A stretch of DNA of 64,000 nt, from the NCBI GenBank assembly GCA_015063905.1, contig SVTF01000002.1, positions 55,289 to 119,288 of the forward strand, in the 5' to 3' direction. The position numbers and the translations under genes are program-made. Under the pieces are notes generated by a model. It worked only from the letters and a program-made list of their open reading frames with translations. It was not told the origin of the DNA and searched no databases. The first letter of the stretch is position 1. Every line of letters starts with the position of its first letter. This DNA is from Oscillospiraceae bacterium. Lineage in GTDB: Bacteria; Bacillota; Clostridia; Oscillospirales; CAG-272. Below are positions 44,532 to 52,895 of this stretch, piece after piece.

Positions 44532-45311
44532 ATGAAAGCAATAGAATTATATAATGCGCTATGTGAGCAAATACCCGCAAGCCTTTCTTGCGAATGGGAT
44601 CACGACGGACTTGAATCTTGTCCCACCCCCGAAAAAGAGGTAAAAAGGGTGCTTGTTGCGCTTGACGTTACCGATGAGGTCATAGATAAAGCGGTGGATG
44701 AGAAATTTGATGTTATTGCATCGCATCACCCCATATTTTTCGGTCAGCTTGAAAATGTAAATGCTACATGTATAAAAGGGGCACGAGCGGTAAGGCTTGC
44801 CAAGAACGATATATCTGTTATGTCATTCCACACTCGCCTTGACGCGCTGGAGGGCGGAGTTAACGACACGTTGGCGCGCAAAATGGGTCTTGAAAATATA
44901 GAGATAGTCGAGGCTGACAGCGACGGTATAATGAGGATAGGCGAGCTTTCTAAGGAGTGCCCCGCGGAGCAGTTTGCCGCGCGCGTAAAAGCGGCGCTTT
45001 CCACAGGCGAAAGTGAGGCGACGGTGATACTCTCGCCCTCGGGCAAATGCGTTCGCCGTGTCGCTCTTATCGGTGGCGGCGGCGGTAAATTCATTGGGAT
45101 CGCCAAGGAGGCGGGCGCTGATACTTACGTCACAGGTGATATGGGCTACCACGATTATCTTTCGGCGGCGGAACGAGAAATGAACCTGATAACCGCGGGC
45201 CATTTTCACACCGAATTCCCCGTGTGTGCAGTTCTTGGCGACAAGATAAAGGCAATATGTCCCGATGCCGATGTTGAGATCTTTTGCTCGGACAGAATGA
45301 AAACTTTTTGA
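44532..45311 (+). CDS. NIF3-like dinuclear metal centre protein
   Basis: A 259-residue protein of the NIF3/YqfO family. Metal ligands are visible in VIASHHPIFFGQL, MSFHTRLDALEGGVND and AGHFHTEFPV, plus the acidic TYVTGDMGYHD. It is the short form, lacking the inserted PII-like domain of YqfO. The family is near-universal, hexameric, and has been linked to GTP cyclohydrolase-like activity, without a settled role. It follows trmK at 12 bp. Confidence 0.92.
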   Translation: MKAIELYNALCEQIPASLSCEWDHDGLESCPTPEKEVKRVLVALDVTDEVIDKAVDEKFDVIASHHPIFFGQLENVNATCIKGARAVRLAKNDISVMSFHTRLDALEGGVNDTLARKMGLENIEIVEADSDGIMRIGELSKECPAEQFAARVKAALSTGESEATVILSPSGKCVRRVALIGGGGGKFIGIAKEAGADTYVTGDMGYHDYLSAAEREMNLITAGHFHTEFPVCAVLGDKIKAICPDADVEIFCSDRMKTF

Positions 45312-45329
45312 TTGAAAGGCAGATATGAT

Positions 45330-46016
45330 ATGACTTACGTTGTTGCAAATTTACACGGAAATTATGCGAAATTCAAGGAGCTTGTAAAGCTCATATCCTT
45401 TAAGGATAGCGATATTATGTACGTTCTCGGTGACATAGTGGATTATGGCGAGGAGGGAATGGAGCTTGTGGGCGATCTTTCTGTTCGCTATAACGTGTAT
45501 CCCATAGTAGGAGAGCATGATTATCGCGCTGTTAGAATGTTGTCAGGCTTTGAGAAGATGATAAAATCGGGAGAGACCCCCGATAAGAAATTCATCGCGG
45601 AGATGACCGAATGGGCGGCAGACGGCGGACAAGTGACGCTTGATTCCTATCGCACGCTGGATGCCGAGATGAGAGAGGGAATACTCGATTATCTTTCGGA
45701 TATGACGCTCTATGAGGAAGTAACTGCGGGCGGTAAGGATTATCTTCTGGTCCATGCGGGAATCAAGGGATATAAAAAGGGTATTGATCTTGAGTCGCTT
45801 GAGCCCGAGGCGTTCTTTACCGAGGCGCTTGATCTTACGAAGAAGTATTTTGACGATAAGACGGTGATCGTCGGTCATAATCCCACCACCGAGGATAACG
45901 GCGGAGATGGCAAGATATTCTACGGCAACGGCTCCATCGCTATCGACTGCGGTGAGGCAAGAGGCGGCACGATAGGCTGTCTGTGTCTTGACAATATGAA
46001 GGAATTTTACGTTTGA
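45330..46016 (+). CDS. Metallophosphatase (calcineurin-like) family protein
   Basis: A 228-residue dinuclear metal phosphoesterase resembling PrpE/ApaH-type serine/threonine phosphatases. The N-terminal YVVANLHGNYAKF, MYVLGDIVDYGEEGMEL, PIVGEHDYRAVRM, the central LVHAGIKGYKKG and late VIVGHNPTTEDNGG supply the usual metal ligands with some changes: GEHD replaces GNHE, and DYGE stands where DRG is usual. The substrate is unknown. The start at 45330 follows AAAGG. Confidence 0.82.
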   Translation: MTYVVANLHGNYAKFKELVKLISFKDSDIMYVLGDIVDYGEEGMELVGDLSVRYNVYPIVGEHDYRAVRMLSGFEKMIKSGETPDKKFIAEMTEWAADGGQVTLDSYRTLDAEMREGILDYLSDMTLYEEVTAGGKDYLLVHAGIKGYKKGIDLESLEPEAFFTEALDLTKKYFDDKTVIVGHNPTTEDNGGDGKIFYGNGSIAIDCGEARGGTIGCLCLDNMKEFYV

Positions 46017-47428
46017 AAATGATCTTAAAGAAAAACGACATAATCGAGCTTGAAATAACCGACGTAAACAATCTTGGCGCGGGTGTTGGCAGAACGGACG
46101 ACGGAATTGTCGTATTCGTTAACGGTGCGGTCACGGGTGACGTGGTCGAGGCAAAGATAATCAAGGTGACCTCATCGTTTTTGGTGGGAAGGCTTGAAAA
46201 TATCGTCACGCGTTCGAGCCACAGAGCAAATGGAGATGGCTTGCGGAGCGAGGTTTGTAAGGCGCCCAATTCGTGCGGCGGTTGCATCTATCGAAATATT
46301 AAATATGAGCACGAGCTTTGCCTTAAGCGCGACTACGTCAAGAATGCCTTTCGCAAGGCGGGATTGCCCGAAGTAGTCGTGAGCGACACCGCGCACACAA
46401 ACAGGGTGACGGGCTATCGAAACAAGGCTCAGTATCCCGTGCGAGAGGTCGCGGGCAGAGTGCGCGCAGGCTTTTTCGCCACCAAGACTCACGACCTGAT
46501 CCCTTGCGAGAGCTGCCTTTTGCAGCCCGCAATCTTTGGCGAGATCGTTTCGTTTATAACAGATTTTGCCGAGAAAAACAGAATAAAAGCATACGACGAG
46601 ATAACAGGCAAGGGCATTTTGCGCCATATTTATCTTCGCGTGGCGGAAAAGACGGGACAGATAATGGTCTGCCTCGTTATAAACGCGGACAAGCTGGACA
46701 TCGCCGCGGTTTTTGCAAAGCAAGTGATGGAGCACTTTCCCGCGGTCACGTCGGTTATGCTCAACGTAAATAAAAAGAATACAAACGTCATTTTGGGCGA
46801 CAGATTTATATGCATAGGCGGCAAGGACCATATCGTTGACGAGCTTTGCGGTTTGAAATTCAAAATTTCGGCAGAATCATTCTATCAGGTCAACCGCGAC
46901 GGCGCGGAGCTACTTTATGGGCTTGCAAAATACCGCGCGGCACTCTGCGGAAAAGAAACAGTCGCGGACCTTTATTGCGGCGCGGGCACGATAGGACTTT
47001 CTATGGCAGACCGCGCGGCGCGCATCGTGGGAGTCGAGATAGTGGACGAGGCGGTGGAGTGTGCTAAGGAGAACGCAAGACTCAACTGCGTTGAGAACGC
47101 GCACTTTTTCTGCGGCGACGTGTCGGACACGCGAGGACTTCTGGCATCCGCTAAAGACGAGTTGGGCGATTTCTGCCCCGACGTAGTATTAATCGACCCG
47201 CCGCGAAAGGGAACGACGCGCGAGCTTGTCGATTACCTTGACTCGCTCGGCGTGCCGAAAATAGTGTACGTTTCCTGCAATCCCGACACACTCGCGCGCG
47301 ATTGCGCGTGGTTTGCCGCCGCGGGATATGAAATCGGTGAGGTCTCGCCTGTTGATATGTTCCCGGGAACGGGACACGTCGAGTCCGTCGTGTCGTTAAC
47401 ACGCGGAGGCGCGGATTATAACATATAG
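46013..47428 (+). CDS. rlmD: 23S rRNA (uracil-C5)-methyltransferase, RlmD/RlmCD type
   Basis: A 471-residue RumA-family enzyme. The TRAM domain (DIIELEITDVNNLGAGVGRT) is N-terminal; the [4Fe-4S] cysteines follow as CKAPNSCGGCIYR and a downstream Cys. The SAM domain has VADLYCGAGTIGLSMA, and catalytic motifs are LIDPPRKGTTREL and YVSCNPDTLARD with the nucleophilic Cys. The TTG at 46013 lies at good distance from AAGGA and overlaps the previous stop; ATG 46019 is an alternative. Target position within 23S rRNA is inferred from the family. Confidence 0.93.
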   Translation: MKMILKKNDIIELEITDVNNLGAGVGRTDDGIVVFVNGAVTGDVVEAKIIKVTSSFLVGRLENIVTRSSHRANGDGLRSEVCKAPNSCGGCIYRNIKYEHELCLKRDYVKNAFRKAGLPEVVVSDTAHTNRVTGYRNKAQYPVREVAGRVRAGFFATKTHDLIPCESCLLQPAIFGEIVSFITDFAEKNRIKAYDEITGKGILRHIYLRVAEKTGQIMVCLVINADKLDIAAVFAKQVMEHFPAVTSVMLNVNKKNTNVILGDRFICIGGKDHIVDELCGLKFKISAESFYQVNRDGAELLYGLAKYRAALCGKETVADLYCGAGTIGLSMADRAARIVGVEIVDEAVECAKENARLNCVENAHFFCGDVSDTRGLLASAKDELGDFCPDVVLIDPPRKGTTRELVDYLDSLGVPKIVYVSCNPDTLARDCAWFAAAGYEIGEVSPVDMFPGTGHVESVVSLTRGGADYNI

Positions 47429-47442
47429 AGGATACCATAATA

Positions 47443-48222
47443 ATGAAAACATTCATTGACGTATTTTATGGCATAGAATATGATAAGCTGTTCCCGATGA
47501 GCAAGAAGGCGGGCTTTGACGGCTTTTTTTCGGGTGAGATCTACGCGAACGACGCAGTCGCGCTTGAAGATGTCGCCGCGCTGGCGCAAAAGCACGGCTT
47601 GGAGTGGGAGACGTCGCACGCCACGGGTCCCCATTGCGAAACCATTTGGTCGGAGGGTGATGAGGGCGAGAGATATTGCGACGTGTTGCGCGCCAATATT
47701 GATAATTGCCGCAGGTTCGGTATTCCGTTGCTTGTGGTGCACGTTTCTCCCGATTTTTCAAAGCAACCGAAATTCGACCTGGGTATCAAGCGTTTGGAGT
47801 CCGTAGTGGAATATGCCAAAATTGCAGGTGTGAAGATCGCCTTTGAAAACATCAATTCGCCCGAATATCTGTTTGATACGTTGGCTCATTTTAATGATGC
47901 TCACGTCGGTTTTTGCTATGACGTCGGACACGAAACCTGCCATACCCCAGGCGTCAGATATTTGCCAAGGATCGGCGACAGGCTGTGTTGTACCCACTTG
48001 CACGACAACGACGGTAAGGGCGATTGCCATTGGCTGCCGTTTGACGGAGTGATAGATTTTGAGAGAACGGCTCGTGAATTGAAGACTTGCGACTATCGCG
48101 GAAATCTGACGCTCGAGCTTGCATATCATAGCCACTACGGCAAGAAGTACACGCGCGAGGAATTCTTGGCAGAGGCATATTCCCGAACTAAAAGACTGCA
48201 GAAAATGATAAACGGTAAATGA
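47443..48222 (+). CDS. Sugar phosphate isomerase/epimerase (xylose isomerase-like TIM barrel)
   Basis: A 259-residue AP-endonuclease-2/xylose isomerase-like barrel. Metal-binding and catalytic positions are readable: HVSPDFSKQ, KIAFENINSPEYL, VGFCYDVGHETCH, THLHDNDGKGDCHWLPFDG and LTLELAYHSHYG. The family includes inositol and sugar isomerases and hydroxypyruvate isomerases, so the substrate is unknown. It starts 15 bp after rlmD and its stop overlaps the YitT start (ATGA-type). Confidence 0.85.
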   Translation: MKTFIDVFYGIEYDKLFPMSKKAGFDGFFSGEIYANDAVALEDVAALAQKHGLEWETSHATGPHCETIWSEGDEGERYCDVLRANIDNCRRFGIPLLVVHVSPDFSKQPKFDLGIKRLESVVEYAKIAGVKIAFENINSPEYLFDTLAHFNDAHVGFCYDVGHETCHTPGVRYLPRIGDRLCCTHLHDNDGKGDCHWLPFDGVIDFERTARELKTCDYRGNLTLELAYHSHYGKKYTREEFLAEAYSRTKRLQKMINGK

Positions 48223-49112
48223 CTATGAAGAAAAAAATAAACCCAAAAGAAATATTCGTTGATCTTCTCACCGCCGTCATAGCGGGTGTTATCGTTGGCA
48301 CGGCGTACCATTTTTTCCAGAACAGCAACGGCTTTGCCCCCGGTGGAGTGGGCGGACTTGCAACAATAACGCATCATCTTTTTTCCAACTACACAAGCTG
48401 GTCTTTGCTGATGATAGCCTTCAATCTTCCCATCTTCGTGCTTGTCAGCGCGATGGTGGACAAGAAGCTCGGACTTATGCTCAGCATCTATATGGTGGTG
48501 CAGTCCTTTATCCCAAAGCTTTACGAGGCGATAGGCTTTTTGCCCTACTGTCAGGCTAATAATCAAGGTGATTTTAATATCGTATTTGCCTGTGTTGCCA
48601 CGGGAGTTATATCGGGCTTTGGATTTTCGCTTATGCTGCGCAGATTCGGCGCAAGCGGAGGAACGTACGGAATATCCGCGCTGATAAAAAAGGCAAGACC
48701 CGAGATCAATATTGCATACGTTTCATTTATTATGGATTCGTGCGTGGTATTTATAGCGTTTTTCGTATACGGAATGAGGATAACCCCCGTTATATGCACC
48801 CTGCTGAATTTGTTTATTGCCAATATCATTGTTGACAATGGACTCAGCGGTCTTAAAAACGGATACAAATTCGAGATCGTGACCTCGCACCCCGAGGAGC
48901 TTGCAGAGGAGCTTATGACAAAGCTCAAGCACGGTGTAACCGAGATACAGGTTCACGGAATGTATTCGAATGACGACAAATATATGCTTGTGTGTATAAT
49001 CAACAAGCGACAGATAGGTCAGATGATGAAGATAATAAAAAAATACCCCGATACCTTCGCAAGCTTCGGAAAGGTCAATGAGGTGTTGGGAAACTTTAAG
49101 CGAAAAGTGTAA
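48219..49112 (+). CDS. YitT family membrane protein
   Basis: A 297-residue protein with about five membrane segments (DUF161) in residues 10-200, including GGVGGLATITHHLF and MLRRFGASGGTYGISALI, and a C-terminal cytosolic DUF2179 domain (FEIVTSHPEELAEELMTKL, then GMYSNDDKYMLVCIINKRQ). The family is common and multi-copy in Firmicutes; no function is firmly assigned. The start overlaps the preceding stop; a second Met two codons on is equally possible. Confidence 0.9.
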   Translation: MTMKKKINPKEIFVDLLTAVIAGVIVGTAYHFFQNSNGFAPGGVGGLATITHHLFSNYTSWSLLMIAFNLPIFVLVSAMVDKKLGLMLSIYMVVQSFIPKLYEAIGFLPYCQANNQGDFNIVFACVATGVISGFGFSLMLRRFGASGGTYGISALIKKARPEINIAYVSFIMDSCVVFIAFFVYGMRITPVICTLLNLFIANIIVDNGLSGLKNGYKFEIVTSHPEELAEELMTKLKHGVTEIQVHGMYSNDDKYMLVCIINKRQIGQMMKIIKKYPDTFASFGKVNEVLGNFKRKV

Positions 49113-49209
49113 AAACAGAAAGCACGCAGCTTATTAATTGTGATTGGATCCGCTTAAAGCGGATTAAATAGAGATTGAAATTTTAATACATAGAAACGGA
49201 GAAACTAAA

Positions 49210-51108
49210 ATGGAAAAAGTAAGAATTCAGGATGACCTTTACCTTCATGTAAATCAAGAGACCATCGATAATCTCGTTATTCCCGATGATATGCCTATGA
49301 CGGGCGGTTTTGCTACACTTGATACCGACGTTGAAAAGCTTATGATGGCGGAGTTTGACGATATGTGCAAGACGAAGAACTACAAGAACGATTATCTTCG
49401 CCGTGCATGCGCGCTTTATAAGGTGGCTAAAAATGCGCAAAGAAAGGAAAAGGATGGGATAGCTCCCGCGCTTAAGCATCTGTCTTTAATAAAGAGTATT
49501 GACTCTATACAAGTATTCAACAGACAGCTTAAAAAGCTCGTTCTGAACATGATGCCGCTGCCTTTCTCTATGTCTGTTGGCCCTGACATGAAGAATACGG
49601 AGCGTCATTGCGTTTCTATTCAAGGTCCCAGCGTTATACTTCCCGATGCTTCCTACTATAAACCCGAAATGGCGCAGCAGAAGGAGGCTCTTATAGGCAT
49701 GTGGTCCAATATGGCAAAAATGGTGCTTGCAAAGACCGATCTCTCGGCAGAGGAGCAGGAAAAGTATCTTCAGGACACTCTTGCGTTTGACGAGATCCTT
49801 GGAGGACTTGTAAAGAGCAGAGAAGAGTGGTCTGAATACGTAAAGGCATACAATCCTGTAAAAACGTCTCGCGTTTGCTCTATGATGAAGCCTGTAGCCT
49901 TCAAAAGACTCTTAAAGAATGTGTTTGGCGTTGTTCCGGAGGTCGTGATCGTAGAGGAGCCCAGATATTTTAAGAATTTCAAAGAGGTATTCAACGAGAA
50001 TACGTTTGAGCTTTATCTCCACTGGGCATACGTTGTTGAGCTTCTCGGCTGCTGCTCTTATCTTTCGGAGGAGCTGCGTGAAATAGGCGGCATGTTTATG
50101 CGCGCGATATCCGGAATTCCCGCAATGACTCCCATTAATAAGTTTGCATATCAGCTTGCGTCGGGCATGTATTCCGAGCCCGTGGGTCTTTATTACGGTG
50201 AGAAATATTTTGGCGAAGAAGCTAAAAAAGATATTACCGACATCGTTTATCAGATAGTCGATATGTATAAGGAGCGCATCAAAAACAACGACTTCTTGGA
50301 GGAGGCTACCAAGGAAAAGGCTATACTCAAGCTCTCTAAGATAGGTGTTAAGATGGGTTATCCCGACAAGGTAGACGAAATATACGACAAGCTTGTATTC
50401 GGCGAGCGCAAGTCGCTCTTTGATATCGTATTATCACTCAGAAAGATCAGATATGAGCATTCTCTCTCGCTTATTGACAAGCCCGTCAACAGAGAGGAGT
50501 GGGCAATGCCCGGTCACATGGTGAACGCCTGCTACAATCCCTTCGTGAACGACATAACGTTCCCCGCGGCAATACTTCAGCCCCCCTTCTATTCGTTGAA
50601 GCAGACCAGAAGCGAAAACCTTGGCGGTATAGGCGCGGTAATAGGTCACGAGATCTCTCATGCCTTCGATAGCAACGGCGCAAAGTGTGACGAAAACGGT
50701 AACATAAACAACTGGTGGACAAAGGAAGATAGCAAGAGATTCCAAAAGAAGATAAACGCTATGATAAAGGAGTTTGACGGCATTGAGCTCCCTTGGGGCA
50801 AGGTGAATGGCAAGTTCATAGTAAGTGAGAATATGGCTGACAACGGCGGTATGGCGGTAACGCTGGCAATTATGGCGAACACCGAAAACGCATGCTACGA
50901 GGAATACTTCATGAACTGGGCGCGAGTTTGGTGTATGAAAGCAAAGCCTGAGTATTTGGCGCTGCTCTTGAATCTCGACGTTCACGGTCCCGCAACTCTC
51001 AGAGCCAACATGCAGCCCAGAAACTTTACAGAGTGGTACGATACCTTTGGAGTAAAGAAGACGGACAAGATGTATCTTGCACCCTCAAAGAGAGTGGTTA
51101 TTTGGTAA
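49210..51108 (+). CDS. M13-family zinc metallopeptidase (neprilysin/PepO-like)
   Basis: A 632-residue endopeptidase. The zinc site is GHEISHAFD (HExxH, near residue 480) and the third ligand motif ENMADNGGMAVTLAIM; NACYNPFVNDITFPAAILQPPF precedes them as usual. The C-terminal LYLAPSKRVVIW lacks the final CxW of eukaryotic members, as in bacterial PepO. There is no signal peptide, so it probably works on peptides in the cytoplasm. It is monocistronic or leads the esterase gene 40 bp downstream. Confidence 0.93.
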   Translation: MEKVRIQDDLYLHVNQETIDNLVIPDDMPMTGGFATLDTDVEKLMMAEFDDMCKTKNYKNDYLRRACALYKVAKNAQRKEKDGIAPALKHLSLIKSIDSIQVFNRQLKKLVLNMMPLPFSMSVGPDMKNTERHCVSIQGPSVILPDASYYKPEMAQQKEALIGMWSNMAKMVLAKTDLSAEEQEKYLQDTLAFDEILGGLVKSREEWSEYVKAYNPVKTSRVCSMMKPVAFKRLLKNVFGVVPEVVIVEEPRYFKNFKEVFNENTFELYLHWAYVVELLGCCSYLSEELREIGGMFMRAISGIPAMTPINKFAYQLASGMYSEPVGLYYGEKYFGEEAKKDITDIVYQIVDMYKERIKNNDFLEEATKEKAILKLSKIGVKMGYPDKVDEIYDKLVFGERKSLFDIVLSLRKIRYEHSLSLIDKPVNREEWAMPGHMVNACYNPFVNDITFPAAILQPPFYSLKQTRSENLGGIGAVIGHEISHAFDSNGAKCDENGNINNWWTKEDSKRFQKKINAMIKEFDGIELPWGKVNGKFIVSENMADNGGMAVTLAIMANTENACYEEYFMNWARVWCMKAKPEYLALLLNLDVHGPATLRANMQPRNFTEWYDTFGVKKTDKMYLAPSKRVVIW

Positions 51109-51148
51109 TTTGAATTATAAGATACAAGCCTTTTGAGAGGAGCTTTAA

Positions 51149-51817
51149 ATGAAAAAAGAACTATTTGAAGATCTTGAATATCTAATGTCCTTTCCCGTTG
51201 ACTATAGGGAGGGGAGCAAATACCCCGTGGTGCTGTTTTTGCACGGTGCGGGTACGCGCGGAAACGATATTTCGGTGCTTGAGCGCAATGCATTTATGGC
51301 GGTGGGAGGCAGATATCCCGAGTTTTCATTTATCACCGTTGCGCCGCATTGTAAGACGGGTACGTGGTTTGATCGTTTTGAAACGCTCAAAAGGTTTGTT
51401 TTAATGTTGACATGTTCCGAATATGCCGATCCCGAGAGGATATATCTCGTGGGCAACAGTATGGGAGGTTACGGTGCCTGGCAGCTCGGAATGAGTATGC
51501 CGGAGTACTTTGCCGCGATGATTCCTATTTGCGGCGGCGGAATGTATTGGAATGTGGCAACGCTTATAAACGTTCCCATCTGGGCGTTTCATGGGGAGCG
51601 TGATAGCGTCGTTGCCTGCGAGGAATCAAAAAAAATGGTGGATGCAATAAAACGGATGGGAGGCAATGCACGGCTTACCGTGTACCCAAATACCGACCAT
51701 GATTCCTGGACGGCAACGTATAATAACAGAGAGGTGTTTGAATGGCTGCTCTCACAGCGCAATCAAAACGCCAAGGCGTTGATGGATAGCTATTCGAGTA
51801 ATCAGGATTTTGGCTGA
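51149..51817 (+). CDS. Alpha/beta-hydrolase (dienelactone hydrolase/prolyl oligopeptidase-type esterase)
   Basis: A 222-residue serine hydrolase without signal peptide. PVVLFLHGAGTRGND supplies the oxyanion loop, YLVGNSMGGYGAWQLGM the nucleophile elbow, FHGERDSVVACEESKKM the Asp and NTDHDSWTATY the His. It resembles PHB depolymerase/feruloyl-esterase-like phospholipases (COG4099). The substrate is not predictable. GAGAGGAG precedes the start. Confidence 0.87.
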   Translation: MKKELFEDLEYLMSFPVDYREGSKYPVVLFLHGAGTRGNDISVLERNAFMAVGGRYPEFSFITVAPHCKTGTWFDRFETLKRFVLMLTCSEYADPERIYLVGNSMGGYGAWQLGMSMPEYFAAMIPICGGGMYWNVATLINVPIWAFHGERDSVVACEESKKMVDAIKRMGGNARLTVYPNTDHDSWTATYNNREVFEWLLSQRNQNAKALMDSYSSNQDFG

Positions 51818-51857
51818 CGCATGGAAATGTGCCGCTTGCGCGAGAACGGGGAACAAA

Positions 51858-52049
51858 ATGAAACACGAGATAATTGATGCAAAACTTGAAAAAATGACGG
51901 TGTGTAGCATAATCGAGGACGTTTTGTTTTTGTGCTTCATTATAATGGGCGCGGTGTGCGCGCATTTTTATGAGTCAGTCAAAGAGATAATTTGTCTTCG
52001 GCCACGCGTGGTGCGATTGGTGCCACGTGTCAACAGTGCGTCGATATAG
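51858..52049 (+). CDS. Doubtful small membrane protein
   Basis: A possible 63-residue protein with one hydrophobic segment (about CSIIEDVLFLCFIIMGAVCA) after a charged N-terminus. No strong ribosome binding site precedes ATG 51858; a longer TTG start at 51810 would overlap the esterase stop. I do not recognise a family. It fills the otherwise empty gap between the esterase and kinase genes, which is the main reason to list it. Confidence 0.3.
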   Translation: MKHEIIDAKLEKMTVCSIIEDVLFLCFIIMGAVCAHFYESVKEIICLRPRVVRLVPRVNSASI

Positions 52050-52065
52050 TTGTGAATGGTGAAAT

Positions 52066-52854
52066 ATGAAAAGAACACAAATTAAAAAGATCCCCGAGCC
52101 TCTGCCGCGCGAGATCGAGCAATTTATTGGCTCGGCGCGCATATTTGACAGCTCCTGCTCGCCCGAAGCGAGAGTGTATTTTATTGACCGCGACGGCGGC
52201 TATTACTTAAAGCTTGCAAATAAGGGTGAGCTTTGGGCTGAGGCGAGGATGGCAAAATATTTTCACTCCAAGGGACTTGGCGCAGAGGTGCTTGACTATC
52301 AAAGCCTTGGCGGGCGCGATCTGCTTTTGACGGCGCGTGTTGCGGGCGAGGACTGTACGCATGCGCAGTATCTTGCCGACCCCAAGCGGCTTTGTGACCT
52401 GATAGCGACAAAATTGCGCGAGCTGCACGAAACGGACGCGTCCGATTGCCCTGTGAAAAACAGAATGGACGGGTATATTGCGCTTGCCGAGAAAAATTAT
52501 CTTAGCGATAGTTACGACAAGTCGCATTTTCCCGATAGCTTTGGTTATCGTTCGGGAGAGGAGGCGTACGCCGCTTTTTGCGCGGGTAAGAGTACGCTTA
52601 AAAACGAGGTCTTGTTGCACGGAGACTACTGTCTTCCCAACATAATGCTTTACGATTGGCGTTTTTCGGGCTTTATCGATGTAGGGCAGGGCGGAATAGG
52701 AGATAGACACGTCGATCTTTTCTGGGGCGCGTGGACGCTCATGTTCAATCTCGGAACGGACGCATACAGAGAAAGATTTTTCGACGCTTACGGGCGCGAT
52801 AAGATCGACCTTGAAAAATTGAAAACGGTCGCCGCCGCAGAGGTGTTCGGCTAA
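52066..52854 (+). CDS. APH(3')-like aminoglycoside phosphotransferase family protein
   Basis: A 262-residue kinase fold protein. The catalytic loop LLHGDYCLPNIMLYDW and the metal motif FIDVGQGGIGDRHVDL follow the APH(3') pattern, and TKLRELHETDASDCPV resembles the middle of APH(3')-III. The C-terminal EVFG end is also family-like. Whether it modifies an aminoglycoside or a cell metabolite cannot be told; many gut Clostridia carry chromosomal relatives without known resistance. The ribosome site is weak (GGTGAA). Confidence 0.8.
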   Translation: MKRTQIKKIPEPLPREIEQFIGSARIFDSSCSPEARVYFIDRDGGYYLKLANKGELWAEARMAKYFHSKGLGAEVLDYQSLGGRDLLLTARVAGEDCTHAQYLADPKRLCDLIATKLRELHETDASDCPVKNRMDGYIALAEKNYLSDSYDKSHFPDSFGYRSGEEAYAAFCAGKSTLKNEVLLHGDYCLPNIMLYDWRFSGFIDVGQGGIGDRHVDLFWGAWTLMFNLGTDAYRERFFDAYGRDKIDLEKLKTVAAAEVFG

Positions 52855-52895
52855 GCTTAAATGACTAAAACCTAATTTGGAATCGGAGGTAAAAT

